Shown: in pieces, positions 1 through 8,381 of the stretch
How the letters are laid out: every line of letters begins with the position of its first letter
Numbering within the stretch: the stretch's first letter is position 1
From: Streptomyces sp. Q6
GTDB lineage: Bacteria > Actinomycetota > Actinomycetes > Streptomycetales > Streptomycetaceae
Length of the DNA: 64,000 nucleotides
NCBI RefSeq assembly: GCF_036967205.1
Contig: NZ_CP146022.1
Coordinates: forward strand, 1,798,001-1,862,000
Reading direction: 5' to 3'
Translations under genes and position numbers: made by a program
The notes under the pieces: generated by a model
Told to the model about the DNA's origin: nothing
Database searches by the model: none
What the model saw: only the letters and a program-made list of their open reading frames with translations

Positions 1-250
1 TCCTCCTGTGGGGGGTGAGGAACGGACCCGATGTGGGGGTGGGCCGGTTCCGTGAGGCTGACGCGCCCACTATCCCGACCGTCACAGGGGGCACACAAGG
101 TCGACTTCAGGACGCGCGTACGCCAACTCCCGTACGCCTCAGACCCGCTGCGCGCGCCCCTCGCACCGCACGTCGATCCCCTTTGCAAACACCCAGTGCA
201 CAGGCCGGACAGCGGGGGGTGAGGACTAGTCCTGTCCTGAAACCGATGCC
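1..250 (-). promoter_or_regulatory. Gene-free left edge; probable 5' region of an off-window minus-strand gene
   Basis: I see no convincing gene here. Read on the minus strand, the stretch ends at the window edge with an AGGAGGA ribosome-binding-like sequence, so a minus-strand gene probably starts just outside the window. A GATAGT-type -10-like hexamer lies some 90 bases upstream of it. A perfect 12-base palindrome, AGGACTAGTCCT, sits at 222-233, directly after the slipin stop codon. The open frames crossing this area are not supported by codon bias. Confidence 0.35.
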
Positions 251-1087
251 CTATGGCGCGGTTCCGCTCTCCTTGTCCCGCTCCGACAGCTCAGGGGCGG
301 CGGCCTGCGGGGCACGCCCCGCCTCGCCCGGAGTGGCCCGTTCCAGGAACCGCAGCAGTTCCACCGGGAACGGCAGGACCAGCGTCGAGTTCTTCTCGGC
401 GGCGACCGCCACCACGGTCTGGAGGAGGCGGAGTTGCAGCGCGGCCGGGGTGTCCTCCATCTGCTGCGCCGCCTCCGCGAGCTTCTTCGAGGCCTGGAGC
501 TCCGCGTCGGCGTTGATGACCCGGGCCCGCCGCTCCCGGTAGGCCTCGGCCTGCCGGGCCATCGACCGCTTCATGGTCTCCGGCAGCGACACGTCCTTGA
601 TCTCGACCCGGTCGATCTGCACGCCCCACCCGACGGCCGGGCTGTCGATCATCAGCTCCAGGCCCTGGTTGAGCTTCTCGCGGTTCGACAGCAGGTCGTC
701 GAGCTCGCTCTTGCCGATGATCGAGCGCAGCGAGGTCTGCGCCATCTGCGAGACGGCGAACCGGTAGTCCTCCACCTGCACCACGGCCTCGGCCGCGTCG
801 ACCACCTTGAAGTAGATGACGGCGTCCACCCGGACCGTGACGTTGTCCCGCGTGATGCCGTCCTGCGCGGGCACCGGCATCGTCACGATCTGCATGTTGA
901 CCTTACGGAGCCGGTCCACGAACGGCACGATCATGGTGAACCCGGGCCCGCGCACCGACGATTTGAGCCGGCCGAGCCGGAACACCACCCCGCGCTCGTA
1001 CTGTTTGACGACCCGTGCCGCCGCCATCCCGTACACCGCACCGGCACACACGACGGCCACTCCCGCCGTCACCAGTTCCTCGACCAT
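251..1087 (-). CDS. SPFH-domain slipin / stomatin-like membrane protein
   Basis: This is a 278-residue membrane-anchored SPFH (stomatin/prohibitin) protein, a family that forms membrane microdomain scaffolds and often works with NfeD-type partners. The start at 1087 gives MVEELVTAG, preceded by a GGGGGG ribosome-binding stretch; a longer frame to 1159 would add a basic tail without such a site. Residues about 5-25 form one hydrophobic segment. The SPFH core follows, with the typical VKQYERGVVFRLGR entry and PFVDRLRKVNM. A helical region rich in Ala, Glu and Arg (YRERRARVINADAELQAS) follows. No NfeD gene is adjacent in the window. The strong hairpin at 1165-1200 lies upstream and separates it from the protease gene. 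Confidence 0.85.
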   Translation of the reverse strand: MVEELVTAGVAVVCAGAVYGMAAARVVKQYERGVVFRLGRLKSSVRGPGFTMIVPFVDRLRKVNMQIVTMPVPAQDGITRDNVTVRVDAVIYFKVVDAAEAVVQVEDYRFAVSQMAQTSLRSIIGKSELDDLLSNREKLNQGLELMIDSPAVGWGVQIDRVEIKDVSLPETMKRSMARQAEAYRERRARVINADAELQASKKLAEAAQQMEDTPAALQLRLLQTVVAVAAEKNSTLVLPFPVELLRFLERATPGEAGRAPQAAAPELSERDKESGTAP

Positions 1088-1164
1088 CTCACGGCCCCCC
1101 AGGGTCCGAAGTGGGCGCATCAGGCGTGCGCTTCGACGGTAACCCCGCCCCTCCCTCAAGGGGA

Positions 1165-1200
1165 GGGCCCCCGCCCGGTGCGTTCACCGGACGGGGGCCC
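1165..1200 (-). terminator. Strong intrinsic-type hairpin downstream of the streptogrisin gene
   Basis: Two 16-base arms (1165-1180 and 1185-1200) are complementary with a single mismatch, around a 4-base loop. The hairpin lies between the stop of the protease gene and the start of the slipin gene, both on the minus strand, so it most likely ends the protease transcript. There is no clear U-tract, as is usual in Streptomyces. Confidence 0.75.
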
Positions 1201-1249
1201 CTACTGCTGGCTGCGTTTCACCGACGTACCACGACGGACGGACCGGGGG

Positions 1250-2155
1250 TCAGTAGACGTGCACCCCGTACGCGCTGAGCGCCTCGGTCACCGGCTGGAA
1301 GAAGGTCGTGCCGCCGGAGGAGCAGTTGCCGCTGCCGCCGGAGGTGAGACCGTACGCCTTCGTGCCGCCGTACAGCGGACCGCCCGAGTCGCCGGGCTCC
1401 GCGCACACGGTGGTCTGGATGAGACCGGAGACGATGTCGCCGCCCCCGTAGTTGACCGTGGCGTTGAGGGCCGTGACCCGGCCGCTGTGCGTGCCGGTGG
1501 TGGAGCCGCGCCGGTACACGGTCGTGCCCACGGAAGGCGTGGCCGCGCTGGTGATGTCCTGGCTGCCGACGGTGCCGGACTTGGTCACGGAACTGTTCGT
1601 GTAGCGGACCAGGCCGTAGTCGTTGCCCGGGAAGCTGGAGCCCGCGGTGGAGCCGAGCGTCGTCGAGTGCGCCGAGTTCGACCACCAGGTGCCCGCGCCG
1701 TCGGTGCAGTGACCAGCGGTCAGGAAGTAGTAGTTCCCGCTGTTGTCCTGGACGTTGAAGCCGAGCGAGCAGCGCCAGCTACTCGCATAGATGGCGTCGC
1801 CGCCGGAGATCAGCTTCTTGAAGGTGCCCGCCGTGCGCTCGATCTTGAGGGCGCCCGCGTTGTCGCCGGCTTCCTTCCTGATCTGGTTGATCTCGGCCTG
1901 CGAGACCGTGCTGTCGACGGTGACGACGACCTGCTTGGTCTTCGCGTCGACGGTCCACGCGGTACCGGCGATGTCGGCGCCGCGCACCGCGTCACTGGTC
2001 TGCGTGAGTTCGGCGGCGCTGAACGTCTGGGGCGCGTCGGCGGCGTGGGCGGTGGGTACGGCGAACGCTGCCGCGGCAAGGAAACCGGAACCCGCGGCGA
2101 TCAGCCGGGTCCGTCTCGCTATACCGCTGCGGGGGGTGGTGCGCTTGATCCTCAC
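1250..2155 (-). CDS. sprB: Secreted streptogrisin B-like serine protease (S1E, alpha-lytic type)
   Basis: This is a secreted chymotrypsin-fold endopeptidase made as a 301-residue pre-pro-protein. The GTG start at 2155 follows GGGAGGAAC. Residues 1-38 are a basic, hydrophobic signal peptide ending in AHA. Residues about 40-115 are the folding pro-region, and mature enzyme begins at ISGGDAIY (residue 116), leaving 186 residues, essentially the size of streptogrisin B. The triad is visible: His149 in TAGHC, Asp179 in NDYG and Ser257 in GDSGGP. Two disulfide-type Cys pairs and the [13 protein letters not shown] end closely match S. griseus SGPB as I remember it. It is monocistronic and ends at the 1165-1200 hairpin. 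The gene symbol is by similarity; SGPA and SGPB homologues are close. Confidence 0.9.
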   Translation of the reverse strand: MRIKRTTPRSGIARRTRLIAAGSGFLAAAAFAVPTAHAADAPQTFSAAELTQTSDAVRGADIAGTAWTVDAKTKQVVVTVDSTVSQAEINQIRKEAGDNAGALKIERTAGTFKKLISGGDAIYASSWRCSLGFNVQDNSGNYYFLTAGHCTDGAGTWWSNSAHSTTLGSTAGSSFPGNDYGLVRYTNSSVTKSGTVGSQDITSAATPSVGTTVYRRGSTTGTHSGRVTALNATVNYGGGDIVSGLIQTTVCAEPGDSGGPLYGGTKAYGLTSGGSGNCSSGGTTFFQPVTEALSAYGVHVY

Positions 2156-2419
2156 TGGTCGTTCCTCCCGTAGGGAAGTCGGGGGCCCGCGTGGGGTCGG
2201 GGCCCGTGAGGCGCAGCCAGGACGACAGCGGTGTTCCGGATTCCGGACACGCCGTGCTCCTGACAAGCGCTGCTCGGGAGTATTCGGGCTCTCAACTACC
2301 CGGCACAAGGGCGCCTTTCAGACTTCCGCCGTATCTCCGCATCCACGACGGCATGCCCCGACGGCGTCACCCGTACGTCTCGTACGCGTCTCCCGGCCGT
2401 CGGGGCTGGGCTCTGTCCG

Positions 2420-3166
2420 TCAGACGGACGGGGGCACCGTCAGGTTCCGCTCCCCCGCCTCGACGTGCGCGGAAAGGGTGTTGCCCGCGGGCGGGAAGGG
2501 GCAGATGAAGTGGTCGGCGAAGGCGCAGTTCGGCAGGACCGCGCGGTTGAGGTCGACGGTGGTGCGGCCGTCGGCGTCGGGTGCCTCGGGGTACAGGAAG
2601 CGGAACCGGTAGCTGCCCGCGCCGCTGGTGGCGTCGGCGAAGACGGCCCAGAGCCGGCCGTCGCCGAGCCGGGCCACCTGGAGCGTGTGCTCCTGCCCGT
2701 CGAGGGGAAAGGTCAGCTCTCCGGCGAGGCCGAGTCCGCGCTCCTTGCCGTCGGCGTTCTCGACGCGGATCTCGCGCCCGGTGTCGTACGGCGTGAAGCG
2801 GCCCTCGACGGACCAGCGCGGGTCGTACGGGGTGGCGTCGATGCCCGCGAAGGCCGTGCGCGCGGGTGCGGACGGGTCGAAGTCCCGTACGGCCCACAGC
2901 CCTTCGCGCACGATGACGACGAGACGGCGCTCCTGGAGCGGCAGGGTGGCGTCGGCGCCGAGCCGCGTCTCCCGCCCGTCCAGGGTGTGCACGACCGCGT
3001 CACCGTCGGCGGCCACCGTCCAGGTCCCGGGGATGGCCGGAAGTTGTCCGTCCGGATAGTCGTCGAGCCAGTGGGTGCCCACGAGCGAGAGCACGCCGTG
3101 CGGGGCGGCGACGGCCGCGGTCCGCTCCTCGTGCCACTGCTTCCAGAGATCGGCGGCGTCGCTCAT
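2420..3166 (-). CDS. DUF1684 family protein, last gene of the monooxygenase/ABC operon
   Basis: This 248-residue cytoplasmic protein of the DUF1684 family has no signal peptide or membrane segment. Recognisable features are the N-terminal LVGTHWLDD, the middle RFTPYDTGREI and a C-terminal block with NCAFADHFICPFPP, whose Asn-Cys and His-x-x-Cys-Pro residues are typical of the family. No activity is established that I know of. The ATG at 3166 overlaps the stop of the upstream monooxygenase by four bases (ATGA), so it is translationally coupled and ends the eight-gene operon that begins at 11083. The coupling suggests a role in handling the product of the LLM oxygenases; that is inference. Confidence 0.75.
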   Translation of the reverse strand: MSDAADLWKQWHEERTAAVAAPHGVLSLVGTHWLDDYPDGQLPAIPGTWTVAADGDAVVHTLDGRETRLGADATLPLQERRLVVIVREGLWAVRDFDPSAPARTAFAGIDATPYDPRWSVEGRFTPYDTGREIRVENADGKERGLGLAGELTFPLDGQEHTLQVARLGDGRLWAVFADATSGAGSYRFRFLYPEAPDADGRTTVDLNRAVLPNCAFADHFICPFPPAGNTLSAHVEAGERNLTVPPSV

Positions 3167-4482
3167 GCGGTGAGGGTCCCTTCGAAGTGCGCGGGTGCGG
3201 GGGTCCGCAGTCCCAGATGGGAGCGCAAGGTGGTGCCCGTGTATTCCGTGCGGAACACGCCGCGCTCCTGGAGCAGCGGCACGACCCGGTCGACGAACTC
3301 GTCGAGGCCGCCGGGCGTCAGATGCGGTACGAGGATGAACCCGTCGGCGGCGCCGCCCTGAACGAACGCGTCGAGCTCGGCCGCCACCGTCTCCGGCGTC
3401 CCGATGAACGACTGCCTGCTGGTCGTCTCGATGACGGTCTGCCGGATGGACAGACCCTTGGCGCGGGACAACTCCCGCCATTTCTCGGCGACTTCGAGCA
3501 CGTCACCGCGGTGCGTGCGCCCCTGGGACAGGCCGGATCCGACCACCGGGTCGATGTCGGGCAGCGGCCCGTCCGGGTCGTACGAGGACAGGTCGACGCC
3601 CCACACCTGCTCCAGGGTGAGCAGCGCGTTCTGCGGCGAGACCTGCTGACGGCGGATCTCGGCGGCCTTCTCCTGCGCCTCGGCGGCGGAGTCGCCGAGC
3701 ACGAACGTCACACCCGGCATGATCTTGAGGTCGTCGGGTGTACGGCCGTACGCCGCGAGCCGCGCCTTCACATCGGCGTAGAACTCGCGTCCGGCCTCCA
3801 GGGTGCCGTGCCGGGTGAAGATGACGTCGGCGGCGGACGCGGCGAACTCGCGGCCCTCGGCGGAGTCGCCGGCCTGGATGACGACGGGGTGGCCCTGCGG
3901 CGGGCGCGGCACCCCGGCGTCGCCCTCGATCGAGAAGTGCCGGCCGTGGTGGCTGAAGGGACGCTCGCTCCCCGCGTCCCACACCTCGCGTGCCGTCGCG
4001 ACGAACTCGGCGGCGCGGGTGTAGCGGTCGGCGCGGTCGAGATAGCCGCCGCGCCGGAAGTTCTCGCCGGTGAACGCGTCGGAGGACGTCACCACGTTCC
4101 ACGCGGCGCGACCGCCGCTGAGATGGTCGAGGGAGGCGAAGCGGCGGGCGATCTCGTACGGCTCGTTGAACGTCGCGTTGACGGTGGCGGCGAGCCCGAG
4201 CCGGTCCGTGACGGCCGCGAGCGCGTTCAGGACGGTAATCGACTCGGGCCTGCCGACGACGTCGAGGTCGTGCACGCGCCCCTTGTGCTCGCGCAGGCGC
4301 AGCCCCTCGGCGAGGAAGAAGAAGTCGAAGAGGCCGCGCTCGGCGGTGCGGGCGAGGTGCTCGAAGGAGGAGAAGTCGATCTGCGACTTCGAGCGGGGGT
4401 CGGCCCACACGGTGGTGTTGTTGACGCCCGGGAAATGGGCGGCGAGATGAATCTGCTTGCCTGCATGGCCTGTTGAGGTCAT
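3163..4482 (-). CDS. NtaA/SnaA/DszA-type LLM flavin-dependent monooxygenase
   Basis: This 439-residue luciferase-like FMNH2-dependent monooxygenase belongs to the subgroup that includes nitrilotriacetate monooxygenase, pristinamycin SnaA and DBT-sulfone monooxygenase DszA. Recognisable blocks are the AWNVVTSSDAF motif, GRHFSIEGDAGVPRPPQGHP, the VIQAGDSAEGREFAA flavin-phosphate region and a C-terminal GGLDEFVDRVVPLLQERG tail. Enzymes of this group need a separate flavin reductase, and none is evident in the operon. The ATG at 4482 overlaps the stop of the preceding LLM gene (ATGA). Context with two binding lipoproteins and two permeases suggests oxidative attack on an imported organosulfur or amine compound. 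The substrate cannot be read from the sequence. Confidence 0.82.
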   Translation of the reverse strand: MTSTGHAGKQIHLAAHFPGVNNTTVWADPRSKSQIDFSSFEHLARTAERGLFDFFFLAEGLRLREHKGRVHDLDVVGRPESITVLNALAAVTDRLGLAATVNATFNEPYEIARRFASLDHLSGGRAAWNVVTSSDAFTGENFRRGGYLDRADRYTRAAEFVATAREVWDAGSERPFSHHGRHFSIEGDAGVPRPPQGHPVVIQAGDSAEGREFAASAADVIFTRHGTLEAGREFYADVKARLAAYGRTPDDLKIMPGVTFVLGDSAAEAQEKAAEIRRQQVSPQNALLTLEQVWGVDLSSYDPDGPLPDIDPVVGSGLSQGRTHRGDVLEVAEKWRELSRAKGLSIRQTVIETTSRQSFIGTPETVAAELDAFVQGGAADGFILVPHLTPGGLDEFVDRVVPLLQERGVFRTEYTGTTLRSHLGLRTPAPAHFEGTLTA

Positions 4483-5558
4483 CGGGGGTCCCCCGCGGTC
4501 GCGTACTGGCTGACGGGCCGGGCGAGCCCCAGGTGCTCCCTGAGGGTGCTGCCCGGATAGAACGTGCGGAACAGGGCGCGGTGCTGGAGCAGCGGCACCG
4601 TGCCGTTGACCAGACGCTCCAGGTCGTGGCGCGGGTCGACGGGCGTCAGGTGGAAGCCGTCGACGGCACCGGAGCGGTACCAGTCGGTGACGAGGTCGGC
4701 GAGGTCGACGGGCCCGCCGCGGTACAGCGGTCCTTCCTCGGTGGGCAGCGGGCCGCCGCCGTGTCCGGGCCGGGCGGCGCTCTCGCCGTCGCGGAGGTCG
4801 ATCCGCAGGGCGGCGAGGACGCGCAGGGCGTCGGGGTCGCGACCGTGCTCGGCGGCGCGCCGCCGCAACCCGGTGCGGACCGCCGCCAGTTGATCGGGAT
4901 CGCTGACGCCGACGAGCGCGACGTCGGCGTACCGGGCGGCGACGTCGTACGCGTACGGGCGGGTGGCGTCGACGACGGTGACGGGGTTGCCCTGCGGCGG
5001 GCGCGGCACGATGGAGGGCCCGCGCACGGAGAAGTCGCGGCCCTCGAAGTCGACGTAGTGCAGCTTCTCGCGGTCGATGAACCGGCCGGTGGCGACGTCC
5101 CTGATCTCGGCGTCGTCCTCCCAGCTGTCCCACAGCTTCCGCGCGACATCGGCGACTTCACCGGCCTCGCGCCACAGGTCGGCGGGCGGGGGCACCTGCT
5201 GCCTGCGCCCGACGAGCGCCGACTCCTCGTCGGTGAGGGAGACGTCGGGGCGCCAGCCCGCCCGCCCGCGGCTGACCCAGTCGAGAGTGGCGACGGCGGC
5301 CTGGACGTGGAAGGGCTCCGTGTGGGTGGTGGTGACGGTCGGCACGAGCCCGATCCGGGACGTCCGCGGGGCGAGCCGGGAGAACACGGCGAGGCTGTCG
5401 AGCCCGGCCGCGCCGAACGTGTCGTGCAGCGTGACGAAGTCCAGGGCGCCGTGCTCGGCGAGCCGGACGAGCCGCAGATAGGGCTCGGCGGTGTGGGTGC
5501 CGGCGAGGTCGACGGCCGCGGCCAGATGCAGCAGACCCCGGCCGGAATGGCTGGTCAT
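4479..5558 (-). CDS. Second LLM-class flavin-dependent oxidoreductase of the operon
   Basis: This is a 359-residue luciferase-like monooxygenase, more distant from DszA than its neighbour but of the same fold. It has LDFVTLHDTFGAAGLDS near the N terminus, the VPRPPQGNPVTVVDATRPY flavin-binding region and a HDLERLVNGTVPLLQHRALF tail. I prefer the ATG at 5558, which follows a GAAAGG site, over a GTG at 5582. Its four-base overlap with the next LLM gene makes the two a coupled pair, suggesting sequential or complementary oxidation of related substrates. The region after the bacterial-luciferase core is shorter than in the partner. As with the partner, no flavin reductase is apparent; the FAD protein at 8382-10172 is a possible but unproven electron donor. 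Confidence 0.78.
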   Translation of the reverse strand: MTSHSGRGLLHLAAAVDLAGTHTAEPYLRLVRLAEHGALDFVTLHDTFGAAGLDSLAVFSRLAPRTSRIGLVPTVTTTHTEPFHVQAAVATLDWVSRGRAGWRPDVSLTDEESALVGRRQQVPPPADLWREAGEVADVARKLWDSWEDDAEIRDVATGRFIDREKLHYVDFEGRDFSVRGPSIVPRPPQGNPVTVVDATRPYAYDVAARYADVALVGVSDPDQLAAVRTGLRRRAAEHGRDPDALRVLAALRIDLRDGESAARPGHGGGPLPTEEGPLYRGGPVDLADLVTDWYRSGAVDGFHLTPVDPRHDLERLVNGTVPLLQHRALFRTFYPGSTLREHLGLARPVSQYATAGDPR

Positions 5559-5619
5559 GGTGGTGAACCTTTCGGTGGGCACGGGGAGTTGAACCCCCGG
5601 AGGATGCGCGGACGGCCCC

Positions 5620-6585
5620 TTACGGCTTGGGCAGGCCCTTGGGGTTGATCTCGGACTTCGGCACGGCCTCGCCGGACAGGCCCCACCGCTTGAGGACCTT
5701 CGCGTACGACCCGTCCTCGATCACGTGGTTCAGCGCGGCGGCGTACGCGTCGACGAGCCCGCTGCCCTTCTTCGTGGTGGCCGCGATCTTGCCCTGGACC
5801 AGGTCGCCGCCGCCGGAGATGGTGCCGGCGATCCGCGACTGCCCGGCGGACGCCACGTGGTAGGCGACGGCGGGACTCGGGCCCAGGTAGCCGTCGATGC
5901 GCCCCGACTGGAGGGCGAGGTAGTAGTCCGTGTCCTTCTGGAAGTACTTGATGGTGACGGGCTTCAGGCCGGCCTTCTCGGCCTGCTTGCTCCAGTCGAC
6001 GAGGATCTTCTCCTGGTTGGTGCCGGAGGAGACGGCGACGGTCTTGCCCGCGACGTCCTTGGGCCCCTTGACCTGCCAGCTCGACCCCTTCTTCGCCTCG
6101 AAGGCGATGTTGTCGAGCCGGTACGTCGCGAAGTCGTACTTCTCCTTGCGCTCCTCGGTCACCGTCACGTTGGAGAAGACGGCGTCGAACTTCCCGCTGT
6201 CCAGGCCGACGAACAGGTTCTCCCAACTCACCAGCTCCTGCTGGATCTTGAGGCCGAGGGTGTCGGCGACGAGGGTCGCGATGTCGATCTCGGAGCCGAT
6301 CCGGGTCTTGTCGTCGGTGGCGAAGAAGCCGAGCGGTGGCGAGGCGTCGGCGCTGCCGCCGAGGCGCAGCGTGCCGCGCTCACGGACGGCCGCCGGCAGC
6401 AGCGCGGCGATCTCGTCGACCTTCTTGCCGCGGACGCGGTTCTGGTCGGGCCCGATGTTGATGTTGCCGACCTTCTTGGTCCGGGTCGTGGTGGTGGCCG
6501 CGTCGCTGTCACCTCCGCAGGCGGTGAGCAGCGGAGCCAGGGCGAGGGCGGCGACGGAGGCGGTGAGGGTGCGGCGGGACAGCAT
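5620..6585 (-). CDS. ABC transporter substrate-binding lipoprotein (polar amino acid family)
   Basis: This 321-residue exported lipoprotein of the family-3 (amino-acid type) solute-binding proteins has the signal peptide and lipobox LLTACGG, giving a lipidated Cys near residue 26. The two-lobed domain shows GTLRLGGSADASPPLGFF at the start of lobe I, GSEIDIATLVADTLGL, and TVTEERKEKYDFATY at the hinge. The ATG at 6585 follows AGGAG. It lies in the operon directly after the ATPase gene and before the LLM genes. A second lipoprotein with the same architecture lies divergent at 11558, so one importer may be fed by two receptors. The ligand is unknown; amino-acid-type sulfur compounds would fit the context. 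Confidence 0.85.
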   Translation of the reverse strand: MLSRRTLTASVAALALAPLLTACGGDSDAATTTTRTKKVGNINIGPDQNRVRGKKVDEIAALLPAAVRERGTLRLGGSADASPPLGFFATDDKTRIGSEIDIATLVADTLGLKIQQELVSWENLFVGLDSGKFDAVFSNVTVTEERKEKYDFATYRLDNIAFEAKKGSSWQVKGPKDVAGKTVAVSSGTNQEKILVDWSKQAEKAGLKPVTIKYFQKDTDYYLALQSGRIDGYLGPSPAVAYHVASAGQSRIAGTISGGGDLVQGKIAATTKKGSGLVDAYAAALNHVIEDGSYAKVLKRWGLSGEAVPKSEINPKGLPKP

Positions 6586-6640
6586 GGGCGTACTCCTGAA
6601 TGGCTCGGTGCGTGGGCAGAGAAAAATGCGGGCTACGGGG

Positions 6641-7432
6641 TCAGAGGACCTTCGACAGGAAGGCCTTCGTGCGTTCCTCGCGCGGGGCGTCGAGTACGTC
6701 GCCGGGGGCGCCCTGCTCGACGATGCGGCCCTCGTCCATGAAGACGACGGTGTCGGCGACCTCACGGGCGAAGCCGATCTCGTGCGTGACGACGATCATC
6801 GTGGTGCCCTGGTGGGCGAGGTCCTTGATGACGTCGAGGACCTCACCGACGAGTTCCGGGTCGAGCGCGGACGTCGGCTCGTCGAACAGGAGCAGCTTGG
6901 GTTCCAGGGCGAGCGCGCGGGCGATGGCGACGCGCTGCTGCTGGCCGCCCGACAGCTGCTTGGGGTAGGCGTCGGCGCGGTCGCCGAGCCCGACCCGGTC
7001 GAGGAGTGCGCGCGCGGTCTCGACGGCCTGCGCACGCGGCCGCTTGAGCGCGGACAGCGGCGCCTCGATGATGTTCTCCAGGACCGTGAGGTGCGGGAAC
7101 AGGTTGAAGTTCTGGAAGACGAAGCCGATGTGGGTGCGCTGTTTCAGTACCTCGCGCTCGCGCAGCTCGTACAGCTTGTCCCCGGAGCGCCGGTAGCCGA
7201 CGAGCGATCCGTCGACGCTGATCCAGCCGCTGTCGACCTTCTCCAGGTGGTTGATGGTGCGCAGCAGGGTGGACTTGCCGGAGCCGGACGGGCCGAGTAC
7301 GACGGTCACCTCGCCGGTGCGTACTTCGAGGTCGATGCCGCGCAGCACCTCGACCGCGCCGAAGCTCTTGTGCACGGACCTGATGTCGACCATGGCCGGG
7401 GCGGGTGCGGGGGTGGGAGCGGGGGCGCTCAT
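6641..7432 (-). CDS. Amino-acid-type ABC transporter ATPase
   Basis: This 263-residue ATP-binding subunit of a polar amino-acid type importer is cytoplasmic and associated with the permeases. Walker A is GPSGSGKST, the Q-loop lies in [11 protein letters not shown], the signature is LSGGQQQR, Walker B is [13 protein letters not shown] and the switch His is in VTHEIGF. The first 13 residues are an Ala-Pro run ([11 protein letters not shown]) before the domain starts at [11 protein letters not shown]. The ATG at 7432 overlaps the stop of the upstream permease (ATGA). It is the only ATPase of this type in the cluster although two permease genes are present, so both permeases presumably use it. 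Confidence 0.9.
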   Translation of the reverse strand: MSAPAPTPAPAPAMVDIRSVHKSFGAVEVLRGIDLEVRTGEVTVVLGPSGSGKSTLLRTINHLEKVDSGWISVDGSLVGYRRSGDKLYELREREVLKQRTHIGFVFQNFNLFPHLTVLENIIEAPLSALKRPRAQAVETARALLDRVGLGDRADAYPKQLSGGQQQRVAIARALALEPKLLLFDEPTSALDPELVGEVLDVIKDLAHQGTTMIVVTHEIGFAREVADTVVFMDEGRIVEQGAPGDVLDAPREERTKAFLSKVL

Positions 7433-8316
7433 CGGGTGGCACCTTTCGAGAAGTGGCGCTCCACGTAGTACTGGACCACGGAGAGTGCGCTGGTCAGCAG
7501 GACGTACCAGGCGGTGGCGACCATGAGCAGGGGCACCACGCGGCCGTTGCGGCCGTAGATGACCTGCACCTGGTAGAAGAGTTCGCCGATCGCCATGACG
7601 GAGACGATCGAGGTGCCCTTGAAGAGGGAGATGACCTCGTTGGCGGCGTTCGGCAGGATCGAGCGCATCGCCTGGGGCAGCACGATCCGCCGGATCTGCC
7701 GCAGGCGCGGGATGCCGAGGGCGGCCGCGGCCTCCAACTGGCCGCTGTCGACGGCGAGTACACCGCCGCGCACGATCTCGGCGGCGTACGCGGCCTGGTG
7801 CAGGGCGAGTCCGAGGACGGCCGCGCTCATCGCGCCGACGAGCCCCATCGTGTCGAAGGAGAAGAAGCCGGGCCCGAAGGGGATGCCGAACTGCAACTCC
7901 TTGTACAGGTAGGCCAGGTTGAACCAGAACAGCAGCTGCACGATCAGCGGGATGGACCGGAACGCCCAGATGTAGCCGAACGCCACCGTCGTGAGGAACC
8001 GGCTCCGCGACAGCCGCATGAAGGCGAGGACGATGCCGAGGGCGAAGCCCAGCGCCGTTCCGTAGAAGGTGAGTTGGAGGGTGGTCCAGACGGCCTTGAG
8101 GATGACGTCGGCGGTGAAGAACTCGCCGAACACCTGCCATTCCCAGCCCGGGTTGGTGACGAGGCCGTGGGCGAACTGGGCGAGCAGGACGGCGGTCGCG
8201 GCGATGGCGACCCAGCGCCAGGGGTGGCGTACGGGGACGACCTTCAGCCGTGCGTAGTCCTCGGCGGGCGGCGACTCGGCGGTCTTGCCGAGGGGTGGGT
8301 CGGCGGTCAGAGACAT
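7429..8316 (-). CDS. Amino-acid-type ABC transporter permease (first of two)
   Basis: This 295-residue inner-membrane permease of the HisMQ/GlnP family has about five hydrophobic segments, starting with one near residues 35-55. The cytoplasmic EAA-loop signature is [21 protein letters not shown], followed by [21 protein letters not shown], which docks the ATPase. The ATG at 8316 follows a GAGGA site. The gene is coupled to the ATPase gene by an ATGA overlap. Its relative at 10169-11083 is similar in length and motif, suggesting a heteromeric permease or two alternative porters. Confidence 0.88.
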   Translation of the reverse strand: MSLTADPPLGKTAESPPAEDYARLKVVPVRHPWRWVAIAATAVLLAQFAHGLVTNPGWEWQVFGEFFTADVILKAVWTTLQLTFYGTALGFALGIVLAFMRLSRSRFLTTVAFGYIWAFRSIPLIVQLLFWFNLAYLYKELQFGIPFGPGFFSFDTMGLVGAMSAAVLGLALHQAAYAAEIVRGGVLAVDSGQLEAAAALGIPRLRQIRRIVLPQAMRSILPNAANEVISLFKGTSIVSVMAIGELFYQVQVIYGRNGRVVPLLMVATAWYVLLTSALSVVQYYVERHFSKGATR

Positions 8317-8381
8317 GGCGGTCCTCAGGAGGAGAGCAGAAAGGGGAAGGGCGGCGGAAAAGAGAGGAGAGGTGCGCGCGT

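Noticed and set aside
434-2173. Long plus-strand open frame of 579 codons opposite the slipin and protease genes
   Set aside because: It is the complement of two well-supported genes; composition is His/Arg/Asp-rich without domain motifs, a usual GC-rich shadow.
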